Positions 20,904-31,210 of a DNA stretch of 64,000 bases are shown here, in pieces (the first letter of the stretch is position 1; each line of letters starts with the position of its first letter). The stretch comes from Azolla caroliniana. Its lineage: Eukaryota; Polypodiophyta. The stretch covers positions 18,104,001-18,168,000 of the forward strand of contig JBHGNT010000006.1 of the NCBI GenBank assembly GCA_043228905.1. The letters are read 5' to 3'. A program made the position numbers and the translations under genes. The notes beneath the pieces are model-generated. The model was not told where the DNA came from and made no database searches. It worked only from the letters and a program-made list of their open reading frames with translations.

Positions 20904-22969
20904 CGGCAAAAAGATACTATTTGTTGAAGACCGAGTGTGGGACCTGGTCGACAAGAAAGTGTTCCAGAGTCGAGACATAGTCTTCATGAAAGACAAGACT
21001 ATTGCCGACGTTGGAGTCGAAGAAGAAGATAGCGAACTTCGGATTGACCGACAAAGATCAGTTGGAAGATGCTAGCACACATCCGGTGTGAAGCCGAATG
21101 TGAACCGAAGACCATGATGAACTGGCCGGATTCGGACAAGAAACCAAACCGATCGAAGAAGAAGAAGAGGACACCGGAACCGGACAAGATCCCGAATCGG
21201 ATTCACATGACAAGAAAATGGAGGAACTGGTGGTCGAGAACCAAGGAAGAAGATACCCTCTAAGGGAGGGAAAGCCCCCCCCAGAGATTCCCGGAAGGAG
21301 AGCATATATTGCTGACCAATGAGGGGGAGCCGGAAAGCTTTGAAGAAGCAAAGAAAGACACCCACAACCGGAAGTGGTTAAGTTCCATGTAGGATGAGAT
21401 GTATTCCTTGCATGAGAACCACACATGAGAATTAACGGAGCTGCCAAAAGGAAAGAGAGCACTCCGGAACAAGTGGGTGTACAAGTTGAAATCGGGAGAC
21501 GCCGGAAATACACCAAGGTACGAAGCCCACATTGTGGTGAAGGGCTTCAATAGAAGAAAGGAGTGGATTTTGATGAGATTTTTGCCCAGGTAATAAAGAT
21601 GACATCCATCCTGACTGTGTTGAGCATTGCCACAAGCATGGACCTCGAGGTAAAGCAACTAGACGTCAAGATGACGTTCCTACATAGCGACCTCGAAGAA
21701 GAGATTTACATGAATCAACCAGCGGGATTTCTCAAGAAATGGAAGACGCACCTAGTATGCCAGTTGAAGAAGAGCCTATACGGAATGAAGCAAGTGTTGG
21801 GAATTCGGTCCCTTCGGATGGGATCCGGAAGAGAACCAGAGGAGCCGCATCGGATGGATCCGTTGTGAACAGGATCCAAGAACATATCTGTAAATATGTT
21901 CCTAGTGTGCCTATCATGGCCATATTTGTAAATAATCCTAAAGTCATATAAGTATAAATATGAACGAGGGCAATCACTTATTACAATGATGTGCATAGAG
22001 TTATTGTACAGAGGTTGTGGAGAGAGAGAGAGAGAAAGAGAGAGAGAAACATAAATACTTTCTGTTGTAACCGCCAGTTGGCGAAGGCATAGAGCAAGAG
22101 GTCGTTGCCTCTGAGTTTTGCGTTGTAACATTCTCTTCTCATAGTGATAGTTGGTGTCTTTGGGCTCCCGTGCTTTTTCCCTATTAGGGTTTTCCATGTA
22201 AACATCCTATGTCCTCTCTGTTTTCTGTGTAAGTGTATTAATCTCCATTTTCGTTTTGTTCTTCCATTGAGTTCAAGACTCTGTCATTGCTAAGCATTAT
22301 TCCTCTCAGCAAGCTCCCCAACAATGGTACCGGAAGTTGGACTCCTTCCTGACTGATCACGGATACCACAAGACGCAGGCCGACCACTGTGTATTTGTGA
22401 AGAATTTTGACGAAGGAGACCTCCTGATACTCCTGCTATATGTGGATGACATGTTGATCGTCGGACCGGACCAAACCAAAATCGGGAATCTGAAGAAGAC
22501 CTTTGAACCCGACATTCTCAATGAAAGATATGGGTCCCGCGAGAAAGATCCTAGGGATGCACATAGTCCGAGACCGGTTGAAGAAGCAGTTGTGGCTGTC
22601 ATAGGAAAAGTATGTGACAAAGGTTCTTCAAAGGTTCAACATGTCGGATGCTAAGTCGGTCGGGTCACCACTTCCGGCAAACTGCAAGTTGTCTGGGAAG
22701 CAGAGCCCGGCGGCCGTAGAAGCCGGTAAAGAGGTAATCTGGATGAAGGACCTCATCGGAGAGCTAGGAACCTGGTAGGAGAAATTCCGGCTCCACTGCA
22801 ATAGTCAAAGTGCCATCCACCTCGCGAAGAACGCGGCCTACCATTCCCGGATCGACAACATTGAGAGGAGATATCATTGGCTCCGGGAGAAGGCAGAAGA
22901 TAAAGAGTTCGTGCTGACAAAGATCCATACGAATTAGAACGGGTTGGACATGTTGACCAAAGTGTTGTC
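20904..22969 (+). pseudogene. pol: Copia J fragment: integrase end, RT, RNase H; split by a solo LTR
   Basis: Plus-strand copia. 20930-21100 is the integrase C-terminal side (VWDLVDKKVFQ type), 21330-21794 the RT N-terminal half (DVKMTFLHSDLEEEIYMNQP), 22314-22650 the RT with LLLYVDDMLIVG (~22440), and 22710-22969 RNase H after an internal deletion near 22715. The RT is split at 21795-22308 by solo LTR K. The 3' end is cut by the gypsy L 5' LTR. Stops and indels throughout. Confidence 0.82.
21795..22308 (+). repeat. Solo LTR K (copia), 514 bp, target duplication GCAAG
   Basis: Starts TGTTGGGAATTC and ends CCTCTCA. It is flanked by a perfect 5-bp duplication GCAAG (21790-21794 and 22309-22313), and removing one copy restores the RT reading of copia J. 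The R/U5 half has the tract GGGTTTTCCATG common to these copia LTRs. There is no internal region, so it formed by LTR-LTR recombination. Confidence 0.9.
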
Positions 22970-23380
22970 TGTCATGATATGGCAATACTCGAACCCATGA
23001 CCTTATGTTATATGAGTCGAGCTCTTACCATTAGGCTATGTATTGTAATACAAAGGATATTATTTTCATTTAAGTTTTACTATAAAAAATTGATGTATAT
23101 TCCAGATTTCTCTAGAACATTCTTGAAACTTCAGGAGTACTCCTCAGAACACTATAAAAGGAGGCACAAGGCATTATTTGAACCAAATTGGTTCAGCGCC
23201 AGTCTTAAGCCTCTTAGCTACTATTGTATATCCCCTTAACATAATATATATCTTTTGTTATCCTCATTCTCTCTCTCTCTCACTCACTCTTTCATTCTCT
23301 CGAGAGTTCTAAACTTCCCTTAGTACTAATCCTCATCTTTTAGTACTAATTCCTTCTTTGTCTTAGTACTATTCCTGACA
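22970..23380 (+). repeat. 5' LTR of gypsy L (411 bp)
   Basis: TGTCATGATATGG...ATTCCTGACA. TATAAAA at ~23153 is followed about 33 nt later by AAATTGGTTCA. The primer site expected next (present in A and O) is missing because other sequence follows at 23381. Confidence 0.87.
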
Positions 23381-23790
23381 ATACTTCTCTGTCTTAGTAC
23401 TGCTCCGGGAGACACTTCACCAAAGGGTGATTACGGCATAGGATTAAGATTCAACGATTACACCGACTTACGTAGGTTACAAGATTATAGTGCTTTTGTT
23501 AATTACACGCGTAAGATATAACAGTAAGTACAGAACGGAAATCAACACAGAAGTATAAACACCATATGCTCTATTAATTATCCGCTGCGATTACAATGGG
23601 GTCCGGGCCTTTAAATAGGTTTCCGGCCCGTAGTACAAAACGGTGCCTATCGCACCTATTCGGGATCCGTCCGGATCTGGAACGGCATACCGTTTCCAGT
23701 CCGTCCGTCCACACTATGCTTATTTACAACCGTACTTAATTCATTCCTTCACTCCGTATTTTGGACTCCTTGCCGGCCGGTAACATCCCC
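23381..23790. repeat. Unassigned LTR-like insertion in the gypsy L leader
   Basis: This stretch replaces the primer site and leader of gypsy L. On the minus strand it starts near TGTTACCGGCCGG (~23786), has CCTATTTAAAGGCC as a TATA-like box (~23618) and ends near CGTAATCA (~23428), which is the shape of a solo LTR. No clear target duplication was found. Confidence 0.4.
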
Positions 23791-24270
23791 TTCCTTCTCT
23801 CCTTTATCTTCTTACTTCTCCCTCCCTTCATACTAATCTCTTATTCCTCTTTTCTCTCATACTATGGCCACTACTGTTAGCGCTCAAGAATATCAATCCG
23901 TTTTTTTGGAGTTCCAATGCTTGAAAGAGAAGTTTCTCGCATTGGAACAAGAAAATCAATGATTGGTTGGGAATCTGGAACGGCATACCGTTTCCAGTCC
24001 GTCCGTCCACACTATGCTTATTTACAACCGTACTTAATTCATTCCTTCACTCCGTATTTTGGACTCCTTGCCGGCCGGTAACATCCCCTTCCTTCTCTCC
24101 TTTATCTTCTTACTTCTCCCTCCCTTCATACTAATCTCTTATTCCTCTTTTCTCTCATACTATGGCCACTACTGTTAGCGCTCAAGAATATCAATCCGTT
24201 TTTTTGGAGTTCCAATGCTTGAAAGAGAAGTTTCTCGCATTGGAACAAGAAAATCAATGATTGGTTGGGG
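23675..24270 (+). repeat. 298-bp direct tandem duplication
   Basis: Units 23675-23972 and 23973-24270 are almost identical. They duplicate the end of the LTR-like insertion, the gypsy leader and the first ~36 codons of gag, so two gag ATGs exist (23864 and 24162). Confidence 0.88.
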
Positions 24271-24480
24271 AGCTTCAACAAATCTCCTTAGAGAAGCAGC
24301 AGACGCAACAATAACACGGAGAACTAGCGTTAGCGTGCAACAACTCGAAGCAACCATAGTAGCAATGCAACAACAAGGACTCAGTACGGAAGGGGTTCAT
24401 AAAGAACCCAAGATTGGCCTTCCCATGAAATTCGATGGAATGCGATTGCAGTTTAGAGGATTCCTTAATCAGGTATGATT
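24162..24480 (+). pseudogene. gag: Gag N-terminal part of gypsy L
   Basis: Starts MATTVSAQEYQSVFLE, matching gypsy A gag, and reaches the capsid start (FDGMRLQFRGFLNQV). A TGA replaces the Arg/Gln codon after LEQENQ near residue 37, and another stop lies in the Gln-rich coiled coil (~24313). The frame is then interrupted by copia C at 24480 and resumes at 30026. Confidence 0.83.
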
Positions 24481-25217
24481 TGACGGGAACTCAACGCTCC
24501 CTATATGCAACGCTCGGCCACAACCGAGCTTAGGATCATACACAGAAAATGGGAAATAAAACACGACAAGAAGAAGAGGGAGATACACAGGAGGTATACG
24601 TGGAAAACCCCAAACTAAGGGAAAAAACCACGGCAGCCCACAGGCTACAAACTGTCACTATGTAAGAATATACAAACAGTGAGTTCACGGAGGCAACGAC
24701 CACGTGCTCACGATCTTCGCCACAGGCGGCGGTTACAACAGAGGCAACGACCTCGTTCTCTCTCTCTCTCAACCTGTACATTGTTACACGCTCTCTCTTC
24801 TTGGACCAACAAGAAAATGACAACAACTTCTACTAGTTTGCCCTAAGTCATATTTATAGTAATATGACTTTTCGGCTATTTACAAATATAGTCTCGATGG
24901 AATCTCAGAAACATATTTACGAATATGTCTCTTCATCCGGTTCATACCGGGTCTGCACCATCCGGCTCTCCGTAGCCGGGTACTTCTCATCCGGTTCATA
25001 CCGGGTCTGCACCATCCGGCTCTCCGTAGCCGGGTACTCCTCATCCGGTTCATACCGGGTCTGCACCATCCGGCTCTCCGTAGCCGGGTACTCCTCATCT
25101 GGTTCATACCGGGTCTGCACCTCATACGATTTCAACCTCGGCCTATCGGCCTCGGCCGAGTTTGTTCATCGGCACTGTTCTTCTCCCTTCCCATCCGGAG
25201 GGACCTGTCTCCCAACA
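24481..25217 (-). repeat. 3' LTR of copia C (737 bp)
   Basis: Minus strand TGTTGGGAGACAGG...TTCCCGTCA. U3 holds a 54-bp tandem repeat, about 3.6 copies (24933-25125), rich in CCGG. It is preceded on the minus strand by a polypurine tract (25233-25218). Confidence 0.9.
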
Positions 25218-25227
25218 AACTCCCCCT

Positions 25228-27840
25228 TCACTCCGGCATGGGGTGTCTTACCAGTCCGATCCTCTTCCGGCATGCATTCAGCTTGTCGGGTGTCAGAACT
25301 TTGGTCAACATATCTGACCTGTTCTCGGCCGTGTGGATCTTCGTCAGTGCGAACTCCTGGTCATCTACTCTTTCCTGGATCCAGTGATACCTCCGCTGGA
25401 TATGCTTCGTCCGGGAATGGTAGGCTGCATTCTTAGCAAGGTGGATGGCACTTTGACTGTCGCAATAGAGTCGGTATTCATCTTGCCGGATACCGAGCTC
25501 TCCCATGAAGTCCTTCATCCATAATATTTCCTTGCCGGCTTCCACAGCTGCCATGTAATCCGCCTCCATGGTTGACAAAGCAACCGTCTTCTGCAGGCTC
25601 GACTGCCACGAAACAACTCCCTATGCATATGTCATTATATACCCGGATGTAGATCGGCTGGTATCCACATCAGCTGACATGTCCGAATCGGTGAAACCGT
25701 CCAGTTCAGGTTTTCCGGAGCCGAATCGGAGACACATATTTGAAGTGCCCTTCAAATACCGGAGTATCCATTTGACCGCGTTCCAGTGCTCCTTGCCGGG
25801 ATTACTCATGAACCGGCTCACCACTCCGACTGCGTATCCTATATCCGGTCGGGTACAAACCATTGTGTACATCAAGCTCCCGACGGCAGAGGCATATGGA
25901 ATCTTCATTATATCCGCCTTCTCTGCTTTCGTCTTCGGGCTTTGCTTACCAGATAGCCTGCAGTTTGCCGGAAGTGTCGATCCGACTGGTTTCTCTTCTG
26001 ACATGTTGAACCGGTGAAGCACCTTTGTCACATACTTCTCCTGTGACAGCCATAATTGCTTCTTTGAATGGTCCCGAATGATGTGCATCCCCAACATCTG
26101 TCTTGCCAGACCCAAGTCTTTCATTGAGAAGGTCCGATTGAGAGCCTTCTTCAGCATCCGTATTTTGACTGGGTCACGTCCGACGATCAACATGTCATCC
26201 ACGTACAGAAGGAGTATCAGGAAGTCGCCTCCTTCGAACTTCTTCACAAACACACAGTGATCAGCTTGCATCTTGTGGTACCCTTGATCGGTCATGAAGG
26301 AGTCGAACTTCCGGTACCATTGTCGGGGAGCCTGCTTCAGTCCGTACAGGCTCTTCTTCAGCCGGCATACCAGGTGCTTCTTCCCTTTCTCCACGAATCC
26401 TTCCGGTTGCTGCATGTAGATCTCTTCTTCGAGGTCACCGTGAAGGAATGCCATCTTCACGTCTAGCTGCTCTACCTCGAGGTCCATGCTTGCCGCTATA
26501 CTCAGCACCGTCCGGATGGAGGTCATCTTTACTACCGGGGCAAATATCTCGTCGAAGTCCACGCCCTTCTTCTGCTGGAACCCCTTCACCACGATCCTGG
26601 CTTTGTATCTCGGGGGGTTGCCGGCATCTCCCAGTTTCAACTTGTACACCCACTTGTTTCGGAGTGCCCGCTTTCCTTTCGGCAACTCCACCAATTCGTA
26701 CATATGGTTCTCATGCAGGGAATCCATCTCATCCTGCATGGCACTTAACCATTTTCGGCTGTGGGTGTCTTCCTTCGCTTCTTCGAAGCTTTCTGGCTCC
26801 CCCTCATCGTTCAGCAGAACATGCTCTGCATCCGGAAATCTCTGGGGGGCCCTTCTCTCTCTGAGAGGATATCTCCGTCTCTGGGCTTCGGTGACCGGCT
26901 CATCCATCTGCTCTTCATCCGAATCCGATTCGGGGTCTTGGCCGGTTTCGGTTTCAGCTTCCTCTACTTCTTCTTCAGCCCGTTCGGTATCCTCACCGTA
27001 ACCGTCTGGTCCCTCGAGTGCTAACCGGTCTCTTGCCGGTTGGGTCCGCTCATCGTAGAGTCGATCCTTACCGGTCGACTCGGAGTTCATTATCTTCTTC
27101 TCCGACTCCCAATCGGCGAGCGTCTTGTTCTCCATGAAGATAATATCTCGACTTCGAAATACCTTCTTGTCGACCAGGTCCCACACTCGGTAGCCGAACT
27201 CATCGTCACCGTAACCGAGGAATATGCATGGCCGGGTCTTTGGATCCAACTTTCCTCTCCGGTCCTTAGCTACATGCACACACGCGAGACACCCGAACAC
27301 CTTCAGATTCCGGTAGGATACTTCCTTACCGGTCCACACTCTCTGTGGCGTGTCTCCGTCCAAGGGTACTGAGGGTGATCTATTTATCACATATGTTGCC
27401 GTCGACAGTGCCCCAGCCCAAAACTTCTTGGGTTGTTTTGCATGCACTAGCATACTCCGGACCCTCTCCATTATGGTCCGGTTCATCCTCTCGGCCAGTC
27501 CGTTTAGTTCCGGCGTCTTCGGCACGGTAAATTCGAGCCGGATTCCCTTCGAGCGGCAGTACTCCTCGAACTGTCCCCGGTATTCTCCTCCGTTATCTGC
27601 TCGAACCGCCTTCAGCTTCCGGTCTGTTTCTCTTTCCACTCTCGCGTGGAGCTCTTTCAAGACGGATAGCACCTGATCCTTCGTCTTCAACGGTGTGGCC
27701 CACAACTTCCGACTGTGGTCATCTATGAAAGTCATGAAGTACTGCGCTCCGGCATGTGACTTCGTGTCTACTTGACACACATCCATATGCACCAACTCCA
27801 GTGGTGCATTACGTCTCATCGGTGGCCTTGGTCGGAGGAG
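25228..27840 (-). pseudogene. pol: Integrase-RT-RNase H of copia C, nearly intact
   Basis: A 732-codon open stretch (27819-25621), then after one TAG (25623-25621) the same frame continues to 25228. Integrase core: DDHSRKLWATPLK (first Asp), VRADNGGEY (second), ELNGLAERMNRTIMERVRS (Glu). An acidic linker follows (EEEVEEAETETGQDPESDSD). RT: VDFDEIFAPVVKMTSIRTVL, VKMAFLHGDLEEEIYMQQPE, LLLYVDDMLIVGRD. RNase H: DGFTDSDMSADVD, SGYIMTYA*, MEADYMAAVEAGKEILWMK, YCDSQSAIHLAKNAAYHSRT. A frameshift near 27835 separates it from gag-pre-integrase. Catalytic residues are present, so it is only lightly damaged. Confidence 0.9.
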
Positions 27841-29273
27841 GTCCGGTTCTGCTTACCGGCCAGACAATTAGTGCACTTCTCCAAGTGCACGTTCTTCACT
27901 GGAATGAGGTTGTCGTCTGCAAGCCTCTTCATCCCCTTCTTGCTCAAATGACACAGCCTCTTGTGCCACAGCTCACCGGCAGTGTCGGATGCCACGTTCA
28001 CTTCTTCTGGACATAACCGGGCATTCATCAGGTACAGTGTGTTTACCTTCCGGGCCCGAGCAACAATCAGGCTCCCTTTGCTGAACTTCATGACACCGTT
28101 CCGGATGCTACCCGTGTAGCCCTCATCATCTAGCCGACCGGCTGATATCAAGTTCAGTCGAACCTCTGGAACGTGTCGTACATCCTTCAGCAGCAACTTG
28201 CATCCGGTTGGTGTCGATAGCCACACGTCTCCTATGCCGACAATTCAGCATGTCCCTTCATTCCCCATCCGGACATAGCCATGATCACCGGCTGAGTAGG
28301 ATGAGAAGCATTTCCGGTCCGGGGTTAGGTGGAATGACGCTCCGGAGTCTACCACCCAGGTCATCTCGTCACCGGCAAGGTTTATCTCACTCTCCTCGGT
28401 GATGAGCATCAGCTCTTCTTCACTTGCCGCAATTGCCGTCGTCCCCTTCCGGTCCGGCCCCCTCCGGTCTTTACCGTTCCGGTCTGGGGTCCGCTTCGAA
28501 TCGGTACCGTTGGTCTCCTTATCTTTTCGGAAATGCCGATAGTTCTTTTGGAAGTGTCCCGGCTTGCCGCAATAGAAGCAAGTGGGCCTCCCCCTTGACA
28601 TTGACCGTGTCCCCGACTTCTCCCGGTTCTGGGGACTACGCTTTCTATGTCTTCCGCGTTCCGATTCGGTAATGAGCACTTTGGAGTCGGAGCTCGTATC
28701 TTTATCTTTCCGACGCGCCTCCTCATCTAGCAAGCTCGACTTTACTCTTGCTAGGGATAACCGTTTTCCTTCCGGCCCTACGTTGCCCAAAGTGACAACC
28801 AACGTCTCCCAGCTATCCGGGAGGGAACCGAGCAGGAGCAGCGCTAGTACCTCATCGGCAAGAGGTACTTCCAATGAAGTTGCCTGGTGGATCAGCCCCT
28901 GGAAGGCATTCATGTGCTCCGCCATGCTGGAGCCATCTTGGTACCGGAGTCTTACTAGCTTCCGGAATACCGACACATGATTGACAACATTTTTGTTCTG
29001 AAACATTATGCCGATCTTCTCCCAGAGCTCATGAGCCTTGCTCTGTTCATTAAAGTTGTTGTACAGGCTCATGTCGATGAAGCACCGTATGTACGCCGTT
29101 GTCTTCATGTGCATCACCTCCCATATCGCGGCGTCGATTTTGTCCGGTCTCTTGTCCCCGAACTGAACCAGCAGCCAGAGGTCTTTAACCACAAGCATGT
29201 CTCTCATCTTTGACTTCCATACCGAATAGTTGGAGCCGGTGAGCTTGAACATGTTGCCAAACGATTCGTCCAT
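27816..29273 (-). pseudogene. gag: Gag, protease and GAG-pre-integrase of copia C
   Basis: ATG at 29273 (MDESFGNMFKLTGSNYSVWK) 17 bases inside the primer site. UBN2-type capsid (IRCFIDMSLYNNF), CCHC zinc knuckle (CFYCGKPGHFQKNYRH, with the last Cys changed to Tyr), protease active site VVDSGASFHLT (~28340). A TGA at 28247-28245 interrupts, then the same frame continues through the pre-integrase domain (AGELWHKRLCHLSKKGMKRL). The altered knuckle and the stop suggest it is no longer functional. Confidence 0.88.
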
Positions 29274-29289
29274 ATTTCTGTGTTTTTTC

Positions 29290-29301
29290 GCTCTGATACC
29301 A
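29290..29301 (-). other. Primer-binding site of copia C (initiator tRNA-Met)
   Basis: TGGTATCAGAGC on the minus strand, two bases inside the 5' LTR. Confidence 0.92.
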
Positions 29302-29303
29302 CT

Positions 29304-30025
29304 TGACGGGAACTCAACGCTCCCTATACGCAACGCTCGGCCAGAACCGAGCTTAGGATCATACACAGAAAACGGGAATAAAACATGACAAGAAGAAGAG
29401 GGAGATACACAAGAGGTTTACGAGGAAAACCCCAAACTAAGGGAAAAAACCACGGCAGCCCACAGGCTACAAACTGTCACTATGTAAGAATATACAAACA
29501 GTGAGTTCACGGAGGCAACGACCTCGTGCTCACGATCTTCGCCACAGGCGGCGGTTACAACAGAGGCAACGACCTCGTTCTCTCTCTCTCTCAACCTGTA
29601 CACTGTTACACGCTCTCTCTTCTTGCACCAACAAGAAAATGACAACAACTTCTACTAGTTTGCCCTAAGTCATATTTATACTAATATGAATTTTCGGCTA
29701 TTTACAAATATAGTCTCGATGGACTCTCAGAAACATATTTACGAATATGTCTCTTCATCCGGTTCATACCGGGTCTGCACCATCCGGCTCTCCGTAGCCG
29801 GGTACTTCTCATCCGGTTCATACCGGGTCTGCACCATCCGGCTCTCCGTAGCCGTGTACTCCTCATCCGGTTCATACCGGGTCTGCACCATCCGGCTCTC
29901 CGTAGCCGGGTACTCCTCTTCCGGTTCATATCAGGTCTGCACCTCATACGGTTTCAGCCTCGGCCGAGTTTGTTCATCGTCACTGTTCTTCTCCCTTCCC
30001 ATCCGGAGGGACCTGTCTCCCAACA
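29304..30025 (-). repeat. 5' LTR of copia C (722 bp)
   Basis: Near-identical to the 3' LTR apart from point differences and a shorter segment at the TGTTGGG end. It carries the same 54-bp U3 repeat (about 29757-29945). The high similarity suggests a recent insertion. Confidence 0.9.
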
Positions 30026-30147
30026 TGATTAGTCATTCAAGTGCATCCTTCTTTATATCCCACCAATGCATCACGAGTGGGACTCGTAGGCACTCTACTT
30101 AGTGGCATGGCTTTGGCATGGTTCGCCCCCCTGTTAGAAAAAAGCTC
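30026..30147 (+). pseudogene. gag: Gag capsid fragment of gypsy L between copia C and copia D
   Basis: About 40 codons continuing the capsid of gypsy L (the VGLVGTLLSG...LAWFAPLLEK region, compare A at 3730-3600). Copia C ends at 30025 and copia D starts at 30148, so two separate insertions hit this gag 122 bp apart. Confidence 0.8.
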
Positions 30148-30731
30148 TGTTAGGAAACAAGTCCCTCTAGATGGGAAGTGAGAAGAACAATGTTGATGAG
30201 CAACTCGGCCGAGGCCGAATATGGAAGTGGAGTACGCGGCAACGGAAGACCCGGTGAGAACTGGATGTTGCAGGCCCGGTGAGAAGCATCTCACCGGATG
30301 AAGGGACATATATGTAAATATGTTCCAGGGAGCCCACTGGGGCTATATTTTGTAAATAGCCGAAAGTCAAATATGACCTAGGGCAAACTCAGTGTGTGTG
30401 CGTGTGTGTAATTTTGGTGTAACGACAGTACAGAGAGAGAGACAGAGAGAGCGATACAAAGCATGTCTCTATTGTAACAGCCGCCAGACGAAGATCGTGA
30501 GCAAGAGTTCGTTGCCTCTGTGCTCCTTGTTGTAATTGTTGGCATAGTGATAGTTTGGATTCTGTGGACTCCCGTGGTTTTTCCCTCTCAGGGTTTTCCA
30601 TGTTAACATCCTATGTATTCTCTTTTCTATTCGGGTACTTACTTCTATTCCCATTTCTTCTGTGTTCGATTGTTATCCAGTGATCTACGCTTCGGTTGTG
30701 ACCGGAGATTATTCCAGGTATTTCCTTGTCA
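30148..30731 (+). repeat. 5' LTR of copia D (584 bp)
   Basis: TGTTAGGAAACAAG...TTGTCA, followed after three bases by the tRNA-Met primer site. Only about one copy of the 40-bp U3 unit is present here, against about four in the 3' LTR. Confidence 0.87.
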
Positions 30732-30734
30732 AAT

Positions 30735-30746
30735 TGGTATCAGAGC
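30735..30746 (+). other. Primer-binding site of copia D (initiator tRNA-Met)
   Basis: TGGTATCAGAGC, three bases after the 5' LTR end. Confidence 0.92.
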
Positions 30747-30763
30747 GAAACGACACAAAGAAA

Positions 30764-31210
30764 ATGGACGATTCGTTGGGAGGCATGTTCAAGCTCACCG
30801 GCTCCAACTACTTAGTGTGGAAGTCGAAGATGAGGGACATGCTCGTGGTCAAAGATCTTTGGTTACCGGTTCAGTTCGGGGACAAAAGACCGGACAAAAT
30901 CGACGCCACTATATGGGAGGTGATGCACATGAAGACAACTGCGTACATATAGTGCTTCATCGACATGAGTCTATACAACAACTTCAATGAAGAGAGCAAG
31001 GCTCATGAGCTCTAGGAGAAGATCAGCATTATGTTTCATAACAAAAATGCTATTAATCAGGTGCCGATATTTCGGAAGCTAGTAAGACTCCGGTACCAAG
31101 ATGGCTCCAGCATGGTGGAGCACATGAATGGCTTCCAGGGGCTGATCCACCAGGCAACATCATTGAAAGTACCTCTCGCCGATGAGGTACTAGCACTACT
31201 CCTACTCGGT
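30764..31210 (+). pseudogene. gag: Gag N-terminal part of copia D
   Basis: MDDSLGGMFKLTGSNYLVWK start. UBN2-type capsid with a stop TAG after AYI (~30950) and another after SKAHEL (~31013). At about 31210 it jumps from LLLLG directly into the pre-integrase region, so the zinc knuckle and protease are deleted (the matching part of C is about 0.6-0.7 kb). Confidence 0.82.

Larger units (their letters stand above)
24481..30025 (-). mobile_element. Complete Ty1/copia element C (5545 bp), target duplication TGATT
   Basis: Minus strand, both LTRs present (24481-25217 and 29304-30025), primer site 29301-29290, gag, pol and polypurine tract. Flanked by TGATT at 24476-24480 and 30026-30030, and removing the element rejoins the gypsy L gag. 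Coding is nearly whole: one stop in gag-pre-integrase, one frameshift near 27835, one stop before RNase H. One of the youngest insertions here, together with E and A. Confidence 0.93.

Noticed and set aside
24864-25436. 190-residue open frame and antisense frames over the copia C LTR
   Set aside because: They come from the 54-bp LTR tandem repeat being open in several frames; no domain and no start context.
30013-30370. Minus-strand frames over the copia D 5' LTR
   Set aside because: They cross the gypsy gag/LTR junction and have no domain.
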